A stretch of 7,197 nt of DNA, taken from Burkholderiales bacterium. GTDB lineage: Bacteria > Pseudomonadota > Gammaproteobacteria > Burkholderiales > JAEUOS01. Below, piece after piece: positions 6,491 through 7,197 of this stretch; position 1 is the first letter of the stretch, and every line of letters begins with the position of its first letter. The position numbers and the translations under genes are program-made. The notes below the pieces were generated by a model. That model searched no databases and was not told the DNA's origin. It saw only the letters and a list, made by a program, of their open reading frames with translations. The stretch is taken from positions 1 to 7,197 of the forward strand of contig CANGUJ010000197.1 of the NCBI GenBank assembly GCA_947456845.1, written 5' to 3'.

Positions 6491-6511
6491 ACCGGCCGCT
6501 TGCGCGCTGAC

Positions 6512-7090
6512 TCATTTCGCCTTGGGCACCCTTCCCATCAGGTAGAACTCGTCATTCGGGCGCATGGCCGTCATGTTGGCCATGCGGTTGGAGAGCCCGA
6601 AGAAGGCGGCGATGGCGCCGATGTCCCAGATGTCCTCGTCGGTAAAGCCGTGCGGCCTGAGCGCGGCGAAGTCCTCGTCGCCGATCTGGTGGGATGCCTC
6701 GGTCACCTTCACCGCGAAGTCGCACATCGCCTTCTGGCGCGGCGTGATGTCGGCCTTGAGGTGGTTGGTGGCCACCTGGTCGGCCACGAGCGGCTTTTTC
6801 TCGTAGATGCGCAGGATGGCGCCGTGGGCCACCACGCAGTAGATGCAGCGGTTGCGTCCCGAGACGGCGACCACGATCATCTCGCGCTCGCCCTTGGTGA
6901 GCCCGGAATCCTCCTTGAGCATCAGGGCGTCGTGATAGGCGAAGAAGGCGCGCCACTCCGCGGGCCGGCGCGCGAGCGCCAGGAACACGTTGGGCACGAA
7001 CCCGGCCTTCTCCTGGACGGCGAGGATGCGCTCGCGCATGTCCTCGGGCAGGTCCTCGAGAGCGGGCACGGGGTAGCGCGAGATCGGCAT
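6512..7090 (-). CDS. Peroxidase-related protein, AhpD/carboxymuconolactone decarboxylase family
   Basis: This 192-aa protein has the alkylhydroperoxidase fold: a CxxC with downstream His in CIYCVVAHG (Cys82, Cys85, His89) and Glu70 twelve residues before Cys82, matching the spacing of E118, C130, C133 and H137 of mycobacterial AhpD. The position of the AhpD relay His132 is Tyr84 here. Length and features such as EKAGFVPNVFLALARRP (27-43) fit the 'uncharacterised peroxidase-related enzyme' branch rather than true AhpD or the decarboxylase. It likely reduces or detoxifies a peroxide-type substrate through its thiols in the cytosol; the substrate and reducing partner are unknown. The ATG at 7090 follows an excellent AAGGAGG six bases upstream. 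It sits 26 bp after an ABC-exporter gene on the same strand and converges on lptG with a 21-bp gap. Confidence 0.9.
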   Translation of the reverse strand: MPISRYPVPALEDLPEDMRERILAVQEKAGFVPNVFLALARRPAEWRAFFAYHDALMLKEDSGLTKGEREMIVVAVSGRNRCIYCVVAHGAILRIYEKKPLVADQVATNHLKADITPRQKAMCDFAVKVTEASHQIGDEDFAALRPHGFTDEDIWDIGAIAAFFGLSNRMANMTAMRPNDEFYLMGRVPKAK

Positions 7091-7096
7091 CGTCGT

Positions 7097-7103
7097 CCTC
7101 CTT
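7097..7103 (-). promoter_or_regulatory. Strong ribosome binding site of the AhpD-family gene
   Basis: The minus strand reads AAGGAGG, then six bases, then ATG. It is the best Shine-Dalgarno in the window and fixes the start at 7090. It suggests the gene is translated well on its own and not only by coupling to the ABC-exporter gene upstream. Confidence 0.75.
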
Positions 7104-7110
7104 GGCGGGT

Positions 7111-7125
7111 GGCGCCTCAGGCGCC
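7111..7125 (-). repeat. Inverted repeat around the ABC-exporter stop codon
   Basis: GGCGCC (7111-7116) and GGCGCC (7120-7125) flank the three bases that form the TGA stop on the minus strand. The six-base unit is itself a palindrome, so the copies are both direct and inverted. The RNA could form a 6-bp GC hairpin with the stop codon as its loop. There is no T-tract, so it is probably not a terminator by itself. Confidence 0.4.
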
Positions 7126-7197
7126 GAATTGCAGCGCGTGCAGCCGCGCGTACAGGCCGCCGCGGGCCAGCAGCTCGGCGTGCGCGCCCTGCTCGAC
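7117..7197 (-). CDS. C-terminal end of an ABC exporter (fused permease/ATPase type)
   Basis: Only the last 26 codons are in the window; the gene enters from the right edge. The residues VEQGAHAELLARGGLYARL followed by HALQF are the usual tail of the nucleotide-binding domain of MsbA/ABCB-type half-transporters, where the H-loop region ends in (V/E)-x-G-x-H-x-E-L-L-x-x-x-G-x-Y. Such proteins export lipids, peptides or drugs from the cytoplasmic side. Whether it is MsbA itself (which would fit with lptFG nearby) cannot be decided from so little sequence. It is read in the same direction as the AhpD-family gene and ends 26 bp before it, so the two may share a transcript. Confidence 0.75.
   Translation of the reverse strand, partial: VEQGAHAELLARGGLYARLHALQFGA

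Noticed and set aside
6481..6507. GCGCGC inverted repeat spanning the lptG stop as a bidirectional terminator
   Set aside because: The stem is only 6 bp of alternating GC with a 15-nt loop and has no T-tract on either strand; such repeats are expected by chance at this GC content.

Overview
The window looks like chromosomal DNA from a high-GC (roughly two-thirds G+C) betaproteobacterium. Gene content and order (pepA-holC divergent from lptF-lptG, with a small Pro/Ala-rich ORF after holC in the place where E. coli has valS) suggest Rhodocyclales, something like Azoarcus or Thauera. That placement is inferred from gene order and protein style, not from a database search. Coding density is very high, and no stretch longer than about 205 bp lacks a gene.

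Layout. Positions 1-485 (minus) hold the N-terminal part of a MoxR-type AAA+ ATPase that runs off the left edge. A 99-bp divergent gap follows, and then 585-1526 (plus) encodes a zinc-dependent class II-like histone-deacetylase-family hydrolase with all catalytic residues. Its stop lies 1 bp from the stop of a convergent minus-strand operon read pepA (4120-2630), holC (2591-2160), then an unnamed 211-aa acidic, Pro/Ala-rich protein (2163-1528) that overlaps holC by 4 bp. A 205-bp divergent intergenic region (4121-4325) separates pepA from the plus-strand lptF (4326-5414) and lptG (5411-6490), which overlap by 4 bp. On the right, two minus-strand genes converge on lptG: an AhpD/carboxymuconolactone-decarboxylase-family peroxidase-related protein (7090-6512) and, upstream of it, the last 26 codons of an ABC exporter (7197-7117).

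How the genes work together. LptF and LptG are the two membrane subunits of the LptB2FG ABC extractor, which lifts lipopolysaccharide out of the inner membrane; LptB is encoded elsewhere. PepA is a cytosolic M17 aminopeptidase. HolC is the chi subunit of the DNA polymerase III clamp loader. The small protein after holC is translationally coupled to it. It has a short N-terminal hydrophobic motif, a long acidic disordered linker and a C-terminal helical segment, which makes it the most interesting unknown here. The rest is ordinary housekeeping sequence: I see no mobile element, CRISPR array, tRNA, rRNA or prophage, and no intrinsic terminator with a T-tract. The long open frames antisense to pepA, lptF and the deacetylase are GC-driven shadows.
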